Assembly (NCBI RefSeq): GCF_000379065.1
Contig: NZ_KB900614.1
Location: forward strand, 3,436,892 to 3,500,891
DNA: 64,000 bases
Reading direction: 5' to 3'
Source: Salinispora mooreana
GTDB taxonomy: Bacteria; Actinomycetota; Actinomycetes; Mycobacteriales; Micromonosporaceae
Below the pieces are notes generated by a model. That model saw only the letters and a list, made by a program, of their open reading frames with translations. It searched no databases and was not told the DNA's origin. The translations under genes were made by a program, and so were the position numbers. This document shows positions 26,737 to 35,933 of this stretch, one piece after another; the first letter of the stretch is position 1, and each line of letters starts with the position of its first letter.

Positions 26737-27405
26737 GTGAACGATTTCCGGCAACCGCCGGTCACCCTGGACCGGGTGACCACCAGCCGGGGCGAGCTGG
26801 TGCTCCGCGAGACGAACGGCCGCTACGAGGTCATCAGCAACGGTGTCTTCCTGATGGACACCGCGGACGGCCGCTCCGAGCGGCTGCTGGTTGACGCGGC
26901 GATGAGCAGGTGCACGGCATCGGCGCCCCGGCTGCTCATCGGCGGTCTCGGCGTCGGCTTCTCGCTGCTGCGCGCGGTCGAGCACGCACGGCTCGCCGCC
27001 GTCGATGTGGTCGAGATCGAGGCCACCGTGATCGACTGGCACACCCGCCACCTGCGCCACCTCACCGGCGCCGTGCAGACCGACCCCCGAGTACGGATCA
27101 TCGAGGCGGACATCCTCGCCTGGCTGGCCGACACCGACGACCGGTACGACGCCATCTGCCTGGACACCGACAACGGCCCGAACTGGCTGGTCTTCGAGGC
27201 CAACGCCGAGTTGTACGCCCAGCGCGGGCTCGACCTGGTGGCCCGCCGACTCCGACCGGGGGGTGTCCTGGCGATCTGGAGCGCGAGCCGGGACGATGCC
27301 TTCGAGCAGCGACTCCGGGACCGCTTCGGCGATCTGGAGCTGCGGGAGACGCCGACCGACACTGGCGTACCGGACGTGGTCTACCTGGTCCGGGCTACAC
27401 CCTGA
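26737..27405 (+). CDS. Spermidine-synthase-like methyltransferase-fold protein
   Basis: A 222-aa Rossmann-fold protein of the SpeE-like type. The cofactor loop is LLIGGLGVGFSLL, followed by VDVVEIEATVIDWHTRHL and RIIEADILAWL, where spermidine synthases have the acidic substrate residues. The later segment reads YDAICLDTDNGPNWLVFEANAELY, not the D-x-x-D-P motif of true spermidine synthases, so polyamine synthesis is doubtful. GTG 26737 follows CGGGGGG. It is flanked by two gene remnants. Confidence 0.8.
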   Translation: MNDFRQPPVTLDRVTTSRGELVLRETNGRYEVISNGVFLMDTADGRSERLLVDAAMSRCTASAPRLLIGGLGVGFSLLRAVEHARLAAVDVVEIEATVIDWHTRHLRHLTGAVQTDPRVRIIEADILAWLADTDDRYDAICLDTDNGPNWLVFEANAELYAQRGLDLVARRLRPGGVLAIWSASRDDAFEQRLRDRFGDLELRETPTDTGVPDVVYLVRATP

Positions 27406-27600
27406 TCGGCGACAGCGTGATGCGCAGGCGGTCGACACGAACCGGTTGACGAACGAGGTGTAGTCAACCGATGCGCCCTCGGCCGGTTCGGCCGCCGCTG
27501 GCGCGGCGGCCACACCGGCGGGCACCATGGCCACGACCGCGGTGATCGCGGTGGAACGCCAGCGGTTGCGCCCGCGGTTGGCCCTTCAGCCGAGACCTAG
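27406..27600 (-). pseudogene. Secreted GH92-like enzyme, 5' remnant
   Basis: The minus strand reads a signal peptide (STAITAVVAMVPAGVAAAPAAAEP) followed by SVDYTSFVNRFVSTA, similar to the N-terminus of secreted GH92 alpha-mannosidases (V-N-x-F-V-S-T). It then turns into unrelated sequence at about 27425, and the start codon is also missing. Family assignment rests on about 15 residues and is tentative. Confidence 0.35.
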
Positions 27601-27615
27601 TGTCACCGGGTCTGG

Positions 27616-28413
27616 TCACCGCCGCACGCTCGGTCGGCGGCCGAGATGGATGAGGAACTCGTTCTCCTCGACGAAGGTGTCGGTGTCGCTGCACCGGGCC
27701 AGGGCGGCGCGGACCGCGTTGTCGAACTCATTGATCCGGTCGCCGAAGAGTTCTGGCTCGGCGAACGTGGTGGAGTGCAGGTAGCCAAGGATGCTGTTGG
27801 CCGTCCAGGTCCGGTGCACCGGCACGACGGACTCCTCGACCTGGTTGAACGGCGAGTCCCGCAGCGCCTGACTATCGGGACGCCGCTGCTCGTGGAACGT
27901 GCCCGAGCCCGCCCGGCGTTCCTCGCCGAGAAAGTCCTGGATGACCCTCCGGACGGCCATCTCCCAGTCATGGTGGGCTGCCCAGAAGCTCTTGTCGGCG
28001 AAGATCGCAACGACGCCGTCCGGGCTGACCTGTGCGTCCAGTTGGTTCAGGACCCGCGTCTGGTCGAGCCAGTGGAACGTTCGACAGATCGTCACCAGGT
28101 CGGCCTGCCATCCGGCCGGTGGGGCGAACTCCTCCGCGGTGACCTCTTCGAAACGTAGCTGGGCGCCGGCGGGCAGCCGCGGGCGGAGTGCGTTCTCGGC
28201 CACGGTGAGCATCTCGGGATCGGGGTCGATGCCGATGATGTCATCGAACCGGCCCCGGAGAGCCTCCACCGCGAGGCCGACACCGGTGCCGATGTCGAGC
28301 AGACGCCGCGGCGAACCGACGGGGGCCGCGGCGTCCAGGATATCGGCCACCGCCTCCGGAACGTCTGGCCGGAAATGCCGGTAAAAACCGACAGTTCCAT
28401 GGAAAATACTCAC
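27616..28413 (-). CDS. Class I SAM-dependent methyltransferase
   Basis: A 265-aa methyltransferase of the 'methyltransf_11/25' type. SAM-binding motif I is LLDIGTGVGLAVEAL; then IIGIDPDPEMLTVAE, and motif IV/post-I residues in ADLVTICRTFHWLDQ, which is common in small-molecule methyltransferases. GTG 28413 follows AAGGAGAG at ideal spacing; the frame could extend to 28593 but that part overlaps the divergent promoter region. The substrate is unknown. It is divergent from the antiporter gene. Confidence 0.88.
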   Translation of the reverse strand: MSIFHGTVGFYRHFRPDVPEAVADILDAAAPVGSPRRLLDIGTGVGLAVEALRGRFDDIIGIDPDPEMLTVAENALRPRLPAGAQLRFEEVTAEEFAPPAGWQADLVTICRTFHWLDQTRVLNQLDAQVSPDGVVAIFADKSFWAAHHDWEMAVRRVIQDFLGEERRAGSGTFHEQRRPDSQALRDSPFNQVEESVVPVHRTWTANSILGYLHSTTFAEPELFGDRINEFDNAVRAALARCSDTDTFVEENEFLIHLGRRPSVRR

Positions 28414-28559
28414 GATTGCTCTCCTTACGCTAACCCCGTAGAAACCATAGGCATCGGGCTGTTCGGGTATCGGCAAAACGGCCAACCCGGCGTGGAGTTT
28501 GCGATCCGGACATCCGCCACTGCCGGATTCGATCGGACAGATCTGGGAATCCCCGGCCG

Positions 28560-29603
28560 GTGCCGGACGTACTGACCAGCCTGCCGTGGCCAACCGGGCC
28601 GAGCATCGCCGTCTTCGGGGTGGCGGGGACCCTCACGGTGCTGGGCAGCATCCGCCTGGTCGCCCTCGGCGACACCCTCGCCGACCGGACCGGCTGGGGT
28701 GAGGCGTTCTTCGGCGCGGTCTTCATCGGGCTGGCGACCTCGTTGTCCGGCATCGTGATGACCGCCGTCACCGCGGCGGCAGAGCAGCCGCAGCTCGGCT
28801 ACAGCAACGCGGTCGGCGGGATCGCCGCCCAGACCACCGCAGTCGCCGTGGCGGACGCCTTCCACCGCCGGGCCAACCTGGAGCATGCCTCGGCATCACT
28901 GTCGAACGTGCTCTTCGGGGTCCTACTCATCGTGCTGCTCTCGCTGGCCCTGCTCGGCCGCTACGCACCGGATGTCACCGTGGCCGGTCTGCACCCCGCC
29001 TCACTCGCTCTGGTCGCCGCCTACCTCGGCGGCCTGCATCTGGTCCGCCGCTCCGGAGCCAGTCCGCTGTGGCGGGCCGTCGCCACCGCCGAGACTCTGC
29101 CGGACATCACCCAGGAGCACGGCAGCCTCGACCGGACCAGCTCCAGCCGGCTCTGGGTGCGCTTCGCGGCGGTGGGCCTGCTGGTCGCGGTGGGGGGTTG
29201 GGCGATCGCCCGGGCCGCCGAGAGTCTGGTGCTGGTCACCGGCTTGAGCGCGGGCTTCGTCGGGGCGATCCTGATGGGCGCGGTGAACGCCCTCCCGGAG
29301 ACGGTTACCGCCGTGGCGGCGGTCCGCCGGGGCGCCCCGACCCTGGCCATCGCCGCCGTCCTCGGCGGCAACAGTCTGGACGCCCTCAACCTGGTGGTCG
29401 GCGACGTGGCCTACCGCGGCGGCTCGATCTACCACGCCGCCGGTGACCCTCAGCTCTTCGTGACCACCAGTGCGCTGTTCATGACCGCGATCCTGCTGGG
29501 CGGCCTGCTGGTGCGGCAGGCATACGGCTGGGGGCGGCTCGGCTTCGAGGGCATCCTGCTGTTGACCAGCTACACGGCGATGACCGTCATCCTGGCCACC
29601 TGA
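28560..29603 (+). CDS. CaCA-family (Ca2+/cation antiporter-like) membrane protein
   Basis: A 347-aa protein with about ten membrane helices in two halves. Each half has a version of the alpha-repeat: GLATSLSGIVMTAVTA and later MGAVNALPETVTAVAAVRRGAPTLAIAAVLGGNSLDALNLVVGD, matching the G-x-x-L-P-E ... G-N-x-x-D-x-L-N core of Na+/Ca2+ exchangers. The first repeat lacks the acidic residue (S-L-S-G where S-L-P-E is usual), so ion selectivity may differ. The start is GTG 28560. Confidence 0.8.
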   Translation: MPDVLTSLPWPTGPSIAVFGVAGTLTVLGSIRLVALGDTLADRTGWGEAFFGAVFIGLATSLSGIVMTAVTAAAEQPQLGYSNAVGGIAAQTTAVAVADAFHRRANLEHASASLSNVLFGVLLIVLLSLALLGRYAPDVTVAGLHPASLALVAAYLGGLHLVRRSGASPLWRAVATAETLPDITQEHGSLDRTSSSRLWVRFAAVGLLVAVGGWAIARAAESLVLVTGLSAGFVGAILMGAVNALPETVTAVAAVRRGAPTLAIAAVLGGNSLDALNLVVGDVAYRGGSIYHAAGDPQLFVTTSALFMTAILLGGLLVRQAYGWGRLGFEGILLLTSYTAMTVILAT

Positions 29604-30019
29604 CCGGCACCGGGACAGGCGGGCGAAGATCGTCGCCGACGCCGTGGGCGGTGCGGTCAGCGGCTCGTCGTGACCGGCGCGGGTGGAGTGGCTGGGCTGC
29701 CCGCGTCGCGCTGCTCGCCGTGACCGCTCAGTACCAGCACGGCCAGCGCCGCCACCGCGGCGGCGCGCCGCGCGATCACCACGCACCTCGACACCCCGAC
29801 TCACCCCCGTTTCACACCGCGGCATCCCCGGTTGCTGTCAACGCCGCCACACGGCGTTGTCCTGGCAACGAGTGGACCCGACGGTGGGACACGTCCCGCC
29901 CCCACGGCGGGGCGGGCCCGGCGGCGACGGCTCCAGGGACACAGCAGTCCCGGCAGGACGCGTACCCACCCGGCAGCTTCGCCAAACACGCTCACCGCGT
30001 GAGCTTGGGAGACTCCTCG
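29604..30019. other. Intergenic stretch with a possible small secreted protein gene
   Basis: Only one frame stands out, on the minus strand at 29657-29782: GTG GTG, then IARRAAAVAALAVLVLSGHGEQRDAGSPATPPAPVTTSR and TGA, i.e. a signal-peptide-like start and a short polar tail of about 41 aa. GAGG precedes it. It would be downstream of copA on the same strand. I rate it uncertain; the rest holds nothing recognisable. Confidence 0.35.
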
Positions 30020-32311
30020 TCACCGGGGTGGCCGGGGAGACCGGAGTCCCGCCGACAGCTGAGACAGCGGGCGGAAACCCCGCAGCCGGAGACTGTTGGC
30101 GACCACGAAGACCGAGGAGAAGGCCATCGCGGCTCCGGCGATCATCGGGTTGAGTAGACCGGCCGCGGCCAGGGGGAGCGCCGCCACGTTGTAGGCGAAC
30201 GCCCAGAACAGGTTGCCCTTGATGATCGCGAGGGTCCGCCGGGACAACCGGATGGCATCGGCGGCGGCGGTCAGGTCACCCCGCACCAGGGTCAGGTCGG
30301 AGGCCTCGATCGCCACATCCGTACCGGTGCCCATCGCCAGCCCGAGGTCGGCCTGGGCCAGCGCCGCGGCGTCGTTGACCCCGTCACCGACCATCGCCAC
30401 CACCCGGCCCTCCTGCTGGAGCCGCCGGACGACCGCCACCTTCTCGGCGGGCAGCACCTCCGCGACCACCTCATCGATCCCGACCTCGGCCGCGACCGCC
30501 CGGGCGACGGTCTCGTTGTCGCCGGTGAGCAACACCGGACTCAGGCCCAGCTCCCGCAGTTGTCGGAGCGCGAGCGCGCTGGTCGGCCGGACCACGTCGG
30601 CGACCGTGAGCAGCCCGCGGGCCTGCCCATCCCAGGCCACCAGCACCACCGTCGCACCGGTGGCCTGCGCCGTGGCACCGGCCGTCACCAGCTCCTCCGG
30701 TACGTCCAGTCCCCGCTCCCGGAGCAGTCGAAGCCGGCCGACCAGCACGCGATGGCCCGCCACCACGCCCTCGACGCCCAGCCCTTCGAGGTTGGCAAAG
30801 TCGGTTACCGGCGGCAGGGGCCCCGCCTCGGCCGCGCCCACCGCGACGGCCTGGGCGATCGGATGCTCCGAGGCGACCTCCAGAGCCCCGGCGAGCCGAA
30901 GCAGCTCGGCCCGCTCCACGCCGCTCGCCGCGACCACGTCCACCAGGGTCATCCGGCCAGCGGTGACGGTCCCGGTCTTGTCCAGCACGACCGTGTCCAC
31001 CGTCCGGGTGGTCTCCAGCACCTCCGGACCCTTGATCAGGATGCCGAGCTGCGCGCCCCGACCGGTGCCGACCAACAGCGCGGTGGGGGTAGCCAGGCCC
31101 AGAGCGCAGGGGCACGCAATGATCAACACAGCTACCGTAGCGGTGAAGGCGGCGGTCGGGCCGGCTCCACTCCCCAGCCACCAGCCCAGGGTGGCGGCAG
31201 CGAGGGCGATCACGACGGGGACGAAGACCCCGGAGATCCGGTCGGCGAGCCGCTGCACGGCCGCCTTGCCGGATTGCGCAGCCTCCACCAGTCGGGCCAT
31301 CTGGGCGAGTTGCGTGTCGCTGCCGATCCGGGTGGCCGCCACGACCAGCCGCCCACCCGCGTTGACGGTGGCGCCCACCACGGCGTCGCCGGCCCTGACC
31401 TCGACCGGCACGGATTCACCGGTGAGCATGCTGGCATCGACCGCGGAACTCCCCGCCACCACCACGCCATCGGTGGCGATCTTCTCGCCGGGGCGCACCA
31501 CGAACTGATCCCCCACCACAAGCTGGTCGATCGGGATGCGGGTCTCCGCGTCTCCGCGCAGCACCGCCACCTCTTTCGCACCCAGCTCCAGCAGGGTGCG
31601 TAGGGCGGCGCCAGCGGTGCGCTTCGCGCGCGCCTCGAAGTACCGGCCGGCGAGGATGAAGGTGGTGACGCCAGCGGCCACCTCCAGGTAGATGTGGCCC
31701 GCGCCGCCGCCGGAGACGACGGCGAAGCTGAACGGGTGGGTCATACCGGCGGTGCCAGCCGTACCGAGGAAGAGCGCCCAGAGCGACCAACCGAACGCGG
31801 CGAGGGTGCCCAGCGACACCAACGTGTCCATGGTCGCCGCGGCGTGCCGGAGGTTGACCCAGGCAGCCCGGTGAAACGGTAGGCCGCCCCAGACCACCAC
31901 CGGGGCGGCCAGCGTCAACGACAGCCACTGCCAGTAGGTGAACTGCCAGGGCGGCACCATCGCCAGCAGGATCACCGGCACGGTGAGCGCGGCCGAGACC
32001 CAGAGCCGGGTCCCGAGTCCGCGCAGCTCGTCGGCCGGCTCGGCGGTGGGCACCGCTGCGGCTGCCGGTGGCGGCGGTACGACGGCGGTGTAGCCGGTCT
32101 TCTCGACCGTGGCGATCAGGTCATCCGGGGTCACCCCGTCGGCGTACGCGACCCGGGCCTTCTCGGTGGCATAGTTCACCGTGGCGTCCACGCCGGGCAT
32201 CCGGTTCAGCTTCTTCTCGATGCGGGCGGCGCAGGAGGCGCAGGTCATTCCGCCGATGGACAGCTCGATCTGGTTGGCGGCCCGCGGCTTCGGGCTGCTC
32301 GTGGTGGTCAT
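30020..32311 (-). CDS. copA: Copper-exporting P1B-type ATPase CopA
   Basis: A 763-aa Cu(I) efflux pump. The N-terminal metal-binding domain has GMTCASC (C24, C27). Eight membrane helices follow, with the ion-site motif CPC at 400-402, phosphorylation site D444 in DKTGT, the ATP-binding H-P in SEHPIAQAV and the hinge [13 protein letters not shown]. All key residues are present. It uses ATP to move Cu(I) out of the cell, with copper passed on by CopZ. It is the last gene of the minus-strand unit copZ - 65-aa protein - copA under CsoR control. ATG 32311. Confidence 0.96.
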   Translation of the reverse strand: MTTTSSPKPRAANQIELSIGGMTCASCAARIEKKLNRMPGVDATVNYATEKARVAYADGVTPDDLIATVEKTGYTAVVPPPPAAAAVPTAEPADELRGLGTRLWVSAALTVPVILLAMVPPWQFTYWQWLSLTLAAPVVVWGGLPFHRAAWVNLRHAAATMDTLVSLGTLAAFGWSLWALFLGTAGTAGMTHPFSFAVVSGGGAGHIYLEVAAGVTTFILAGRYFEARAKRTAGAALRTLLELGAKEVAVLRGDAETRIPIDQLVVGDQFVVRPGEKIATDGVVVAGSSAVDASMLTGESVPVEVRAGDAVVGATVNAGGRLVVAATRIGSDTQLAQMARLVEAAQSGKAAVQRLADRISGVFVPVVIALAAATLGWWLGSGAGPTAAFTATVAVLIIACPCALGLATPTALLVGTGRGAQLGILIKGPEVLETTRTVDTVVLDKTGTVTAGRMTLVDVVAASGVERAELLRLAGALEVASEHPIAQAVAVGAAEAGPLPPVTDFANLEGLGVEGVVAGHRVLVGRLRLLRERGLDVPEELVTAGATAQATGATVVLVAWDGQARGLLTVADVVRPTSALALRQLRELGLSPVLLTGDNETVARAVAAEVGIDEVVAEVLPAEKVAVVRRLQQEGRVVAMVGDGVNDAAALAQADLGLAMGTGTDVAIEASDLTLVRGDLTAAADAIRLSRRTLAIIKGNLFWAFAYNVAALPLAAAGLLNPMIAGAAMAFSSVFVVANSLRLRGFRPLSQLSAGLRSPRPPR

Positions 32312-32319
32312 CGCGCTCC

Positions 32320-32517
32320 CTACCGGTCGGGCCCGTGCCCTGGAGGGAGGGGTCCGGAGCCGGGGTCGTCATGCTCGGGGTTTGCGTGCTCTGGGTCGTC
32401 GTGGTGGATCTCGACGGCTGGGGTGCCGGGGCCGGTTACCTGACCGACCCCGTACGCCGCGCCGAACACCGCCGCGAGACCGAGCAGGAAGGCGGTGAGC
32501 TTCGTCGCCGTTTTCAT
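32320..32517 (-). CDS. Small exported His/Asp-rich protein of the copper operon
   Basis: A 65-aa protein, 8 nt before copA and 23 nt after copZ. One N-terminal membrane or signal segment ([19 protein letters not shown]) leads to a short tail rich in His and acidic residues ([18 protein letters not shown]). The tail could bind metal outside the membrane. Similar small proteins are found beside actinobacterial copA/copZ, but no function is known to me. Confidence 0.75.
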   Translation of the reverse strand: MKTATKLTAFLLGLAAVFGAAYGVGQVTGPGTPAVEIHHDDPEHANPEHDDPGSGPLPPGHGPDR

Positions 32518-32540
32518 GCGGGCCTCGGTCTCGACGCGGG

Positions 32541-32750
32541 TCAGGCGTCGACGAGGTCGTAGCCGGCCTCGTCCACCGCGGCGCGTACGGTCTCGACCTC
32601 CATCGGGTGCTGGCTGGTGATGGTCAGCCGGCCAGCCGCCAGGTCAACCTGGACCTGCTCCACACCCGGAAGCCCACCCACCTCGGCGCTGACCGCGGAA
32701 ACACAGTGCCCGCAGGTCATGCCCTGTACCTGGTACGTGGTGGTGATCAT
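32541..32750 (-). CDS. copZ: Copper chaperone CopZ
   Basis: A 69-aa HMA-domain protein with M-T-C-G-H-C (C13, C16) after a short strand, and the family ending VRAAVDEAGYDLV. It carries Cu(I) to CopA in the cytosol. ATG 32750 follows GGGAGGG. It is the first gene of the copper operon and lies just downstream of a CsoR-type operator. Confidence 0.93.
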   Translation of the reverse strand: MITTTYQVQGMTCGHCVSAVSAEVGGLPGVEQVQVDLAAGRLTITSQHPMEVETVRAAVDEAGYDLVDA

Positions 32751-32790
32751 GAAAACCCTCCCCTTTCCGCCAGGCCAGCCCCTGGGTAGA

Positions 32791-32839
32791 TACCCCCAGG
32801 GGGTAACTGCCAGCGACTTTAACATACCCCCCAGGGGTA
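32791..32839. promoter_or_regulatory. Divergent copZ/csoR promoter region with two CsoR-type operators
   Basis: Two pseudopalindromes of the same form lie 19 nt apart: TACCCCCAGGGGGTA at 32791-32805 and TACCCCCCAGGGGTA at 32825-32839. They match the G-tract/C-tract half-site layout of CsoR operators. The second sits between TTTAAC (32818-32823) and TATTCT (32843-32848), which could be the -35 and -10 of csoR; the first covers the likely copZ promoter on the other strand. This predicts copper-released repression of both units. Confidence 0.75.
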
Positions 32840-32855
32840 CGGTATTCTGATCCGC

Positions 32856-33158
32856 ATGACCAGACCCGACCCCGCCCCGGTCCGCGGCTACACCGCCAGC
32901 AAGGACCAGCTACTCACCCGGCTGCGCCGGGTCGAGGGGCAGGTCCGGGGGATCGAGAAGATGGTCGAGGAGGATCGATACTGCATCGATGTCCTCACCC
33001 AGATCTCCGCGATCCAGGCCGCGCTGGATAAGGTGGCGCTCGGGCTGCTCGACGGGCACGCCCGGCATTGCCTGCACGAGGGGGCGGCCGAGGGGCGAGC
33101 CGACGAGATGGCGACCGAGATGATGGCTGCCGTCGGCCGGCTGATGAAGCGCGGCTGA
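32856..33158 (+). CDS. csoR: Copper-sensing repressor CsoR
   Basis: A 100-aa all-helical repressor of the CsoR/RcnR family. The Cu(I) ligands C43, H68 and C72 keep the C-x24-H-x3-C spacing of CsoR. The conserved KDQLLTRLRRVEGQVRGIEKMV helix is present. Apo-CsoR binds the operators between it and copZ and leaves DNA when it binds Cu(I). ATG 32856 is only 7 nt after the likely -10, so the leader is very short or the transcript is nearly leaderless. Confidence 0.94.
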   Translation: MTRPDPAPVRGYTASKDQLLTRLRRVEGQVRGIEKMVEEDRYCIDVLTQISAIQAALDKVALGLLDGHARHCLHEGAAEGRADEMATEMMAAVGRLMKRG

Positions 33159-33202
33159 CCCGTACCGTCCCGTTACTCGCCCGGTACTCGTTGGGAGGAT
33201 TA

Positions 33203-34546
33203 ATGGGCGTCGACCACACCCGACCCGCTCCGTCCACCCCACCCCGGGTGCGACGGATCCTCGTCGCGACGGTGGTCCCCTTACTCCTCGCCACCCTGGT
33301 CGCCGCCGTGGCCCTCTGGCCGCGCGACACCCGTACGGCCGAACCGGGCGCCGAGCCACCCCGTTACCACGGCACCGTGACGAGGGTGGTCACCGAACCC
33401 TGTCCCCCCACCCCGGCGCCGCCCGATCCCGGGCTGACCACCGATGACGGCCCCTGTGGCGAGGTGACCGTCCGCGTCGAGCAGGGGCCGGACGCCGGAC
33501 GTCAGGTCGGCACGCCGATTCCCGCCGGACCGGGCGCCCCCGACATCGCCGTCAACGACGAGATCATCCTGGTCGAGTTGACCGACCCCACCGACCCGAC
33601 CACGAGCATGTACACCATCGCCGAGCACCAGCGCGGCAAGCCTCTGCTCTGGCTGGTGGCGCTCTTCGCCGCCGCGATCGTGGCGTTCGGCCGCTGGCGC
33701 GGGCTGGCCGCCCTCGCCGGCCTGGCGGCGAGCTTCGCCGTCCTCCTGACGTTCGTCCTGCCGGGGATCAGCGCCGGCCAGTCGCCGCTACTGGTCGCGG
33801 TGGTCGGCGCCGCACTGATCATGTTTGTGGTCCTGTACCTCACCCACGGCGTGACCGCGCAGACATCGGTGGCGGTTCTCGGCACCCTGGGCAGCCTGAT
33901 CCTCACCGGCCTCCTCGGCACCCTCGCCACCGCCGCCACCCGACTGACCGGGTACGGCAGCGAGGAGGCGATCACGCTGTCGATGTTCCAGAGCAACGTC
34001 GACCTGCATGGTCTGCTACTGGCCGGAATCATCATCGGCTCGCTCGGGGTACTGGACGATGTCACCGTCACCCAGGCCGCCACGGTGACCGAGCTGGCAG
34101 CCGCCAACCCGGAGTTGTCCCGCCGCCAGCTCTACCGCTCCGCCACCCGGGTCGGTCGGGCCCACATCGCCTCCACGGTGAACACCATCGTGCTGGCGTA
34201 CGCCGGAGCCTCGCTGCCGGTGCTGCTCCTGCTGACCGCCGACTCGCGACCGGTGAGCCAGATCCTTACCAGCGAATTCCTCGCCCAGGAGATCGTCCGT
34301 AGTGCGGTGGCCACGCTGGGGTTGATCGCCGCGGTCCCCATCACCACCGGGCTCGCCGCCATCGTGACCGCCGCCGGTCGCACCGCTGGCGGCGAGTCGG
34401 GCGAGAGTACCGCCCCAGCGCCACCGCCGCGACCGCGTGCCGCCCGCGTCGAGGTGCTGGAGGCGCTCAGTACCCCCCGCTCCGGCCCGGTCGCCGCCGC
34501 CGATCGACGGACCGGCGGGGACCACAGCACGGAAGACCCATGGTAA
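33203..34546 (+). CDS. YibE/F family membrane protein
   Basis: A 447-aa YibE/F-like protein. One N-terminal helix (ILVATVVPLLLATLVAAVAL) is followed by an extracytoplasmic domain of about 120 residues with two Cys (EPCPPTP..., DDGPCGEV), then about seven membrane helices with the family segment GVLDDVTVTQAATVTELAAANP. It ends in a disordered Pro-rich tail. Function of the family is unclear; transport has been proposed. ATG 33203 follows GGGAGGATT. It is 44 nt downstream of csoR, so it may share its promoter and respond to copper, which is an inference. Confidence 0.85.
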   Translation: MGVDHTRPAPSTPPRVRRILVATVVPLLLATLVAAVALWPRDTRTAEPGAEPPRYHGTVTRVVTEPCPPTPAPPDPGLTTDDGPCGEVTVRVEQGPDAGRQVGTPIPAGPGAPDIAVNDEIILVELTDPTDPTTSMYTIAEHQRGKPLLWLVALFAAAIVAFGRWRGLAALAGLAASFAVLLTFVLPGISAGQSPLLVAVVGAALIMFVVLYLTHGVTAQTSVAVLGTLGSLILTGLLGTLATAATRLTGYGSEEAITLSMFQSNVDLHGLLLAGIIIGSLGVLDDVTVTQAATVTELAAANPELSRRQLYRSATRVGRAHIASTVNTIVLAYAGASLPVLLLLTADSRPVSQILTSEFLAQEIVRSAVATLGLIAAVPITTGLAAIVTAAGRTAGGESGESTAPAPPPRPRAARVEVLEALSTPRSGPVAAADRRTGGDHSTEDPW

Positions 34547-34671
34547 AACTACGCAGGGTAGTGAACCGGCCCTGCGGGTCGGACAATCAGGGCACCTATC
34601 ACCCGACGTGCCGGCGATTTCATGCGATTGGTCGAGTTTGGGGCGTAGCTCGACCGGATGAGCGTCAGGTA

Positions 34672-34826
34672 ACCTCGCTGTCGGTCACCGCCGAAGACGC
34701 CCACCGGTACCTGCGGGACCACCGCCCAATCGCCGCGAGGCGAGCCGGGGAGACGGGCAGCTGTGGTGCGGCTGCCCCATCAGGGAGCACCTACCGCCCC
34801 AACCCGTCAGCTCGCCCAGCCGGTGG
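34672..34826 (+). ncRNA. Likely ydaO-type (c-di-AMP) riboswitch
   Basis: The leader of the next gene has elements of the actinobacterial ydaO motif: CGCCGAA near the start (34689-34695), GAGCCGGGGA in the middle (34742-34751), and the closing CAACCCGTCAGCTCGCCCAGCCGG at the end (given here by its core CCCGTCAGCT). Order and spacing (about 155 nt, ending about 20 nt before the start codon) fit. In actinobacteria this RNA controls cell-wall hydrolase genes such as rpf and NlpC/P60 genes, which agrees with the secreted protein encoded downstream. A covariance-model search would decide. Confidence 0.65.
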
Positions 34827-34844
34827 TCAACGGAAGGGATCATT

Positions 34845-35861
34845 GTGACGGCACCCCCACGCCGCTGGTTAACGCCCGTGGCGGCCGTGCTCACCGCGCT
34901 GGCCGTGCTCGCCGGGCCGGTCCCGGCGTCCGCCACCCCCACCTCTCCCCCGCAGCCCTCGGGGCACGACGAGGAGCCGGAGCTTCTCGGCGATCTCATC
35001 GAGGTCCGCAACCGCGAGTACGTGAAGGCCAAGGCGCAGCTGACGGAGTCCGAGAAGCGCCAGTCCGTCCTCGAGACGGAGATTGAGAAGGCGCAGGCCG
35101 AGCTGGACGAGCTCGGCTCCCAGGTGGCGGAGATCGCGGCCCAGTCATACCGGACGGGACGGGTCGGCGCGATATCGACGCTGCTGGACGCGGATACCCC
35201 CGACTCCTTCATCGCCCGGGCCACCGCGCTGGACGAGCTGAACCGCGTCAACGATCAGCGCATCAAGGCGGTCAACACGATCAAGACCCGGGCCGAGCAG
35301 GCGAAGGTGGGGATTGACGAAGAGGTACGCAAGCAACAGAAGCTGAAGAGCGACCTCGAGCGTGGAAAGCTCGAGGCGGAGAAGGCCCTCCGCCTCGTCG
35401 GTGGCAACGGGCTCACCGGCGGTCTGGTCGACGCCGAATCGCCGGTCGCCCGAGTGGCCCCGGGACGTACCTCGGATGGCGACTGGAAGCCGCTCGGCTG
35501 CACCGAGGATGACCCGACCACCGGCGGCTGCATCACTGCGCGAACACTGCACATGTACAACGAGGTCAAGCGGGCCGGTTTTGACCGATTCGTCGGATGC
35601 TACCGCTCGGGTGGACCGTGGGAGCACCCCAAGGGACGGGCCTGTGACTGGTCACTGCAGGACAGCGGGTTCCGCCCTTGGTACAACAACGACATGCGCC
35701 TCTACGGCAACAATCTGACCGCGTTCCTCGTCCGTAACGCCGACCGGCTCGGCATCTACTACGTGATCTGGAACCGGCAGATCTGGTTCCCGGCGACCGG
35801 CTGGAAGTCGTACAGCGGCCCGTCGAACCACACCGACCACGTGCACGTGTCGTTGCTGTAG
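34845..35861 (+). CDS. Secreted coiled-coil protein with ARB-07466-like C-terminal domain
   Basis: A 338-aa exported protein: signal peptide (PVAAVLTALAVLAGPVPASA), a long coiled coil (residues about 45-190, RNREYVKAKAQLTESEKRQ... to LKSDLERGKLEAEKAL), and a C-terminal domain (about 225-338) with R-x-H/Cys-rich motifs (GCYRSGGPWEHPKGRACDWS, then SNHTDHVHVSLL) like the D-Ala-D-Ala-peptidase-like fold of ARB-07466 proteins. The H-x-x-x-R-A-x-D and D-H-V-H motifs suggest a metal site. Coiled coil plus this domain resembles RipA/PcsB-type wall hydrolases or their partners. GTG 34845 follows GGAAGGGA. A c-di-AMP-type riboswitch precedes it. Confidence 0.85.
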   Translation: MTAPPRRWLTPVAAVLTALAVLAGPVPASATPTSPPQPSGHDEEPELLGDLIEVRNREYVKAKAQLTESEKRQSVLETEIEKAQAELDELGSQVAEIAAQSYRTGRVGAISTLLDADTPDSFIARATALDELNRVNDQRIKAVNTIKTRAEQAKVGIDEEVRKQQKLKSDLERGKLEAEKALRLVGGNGLTGGLVDAESPVARVAPGRTSDGDWKPLGCTEDDPTTGGCITARTLHMYNEVKRAGFDRFVGCYRSGGPWEHPKGRACDWSLQDSGFRPWYNNDMRLYGNNLTAFLVRNADRLGIYYVIWNRQIWFPATGWKSYSGPSNHTDHVHVSLL

Positions 35862-35876
35862 CCGCCGACAACGCCT

Positions 35877-35909
35877 GGGCCGGCACCGCGTTCTATGCGG
35901 CGCCGGCCC
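35877..35909. terminator. Bidirectional terminator
   Basis: GGGCCGGC-CCGC (35877-) pairs with GCGG-GCCGGCCC (to 35909) with one mismatch pair, between two convergent genes. Confidence 0.65.
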
Positions 35910-35933
35910 GCTGTCATTCTCGGGGCGCCGGCC

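Noticed and set aside
29001..29825. 274-aa minus-strand frame
   Set aside because: Mostly antisense to the antiporter gene; only the separate 41-codon frame at 29657-29782 looks possible.
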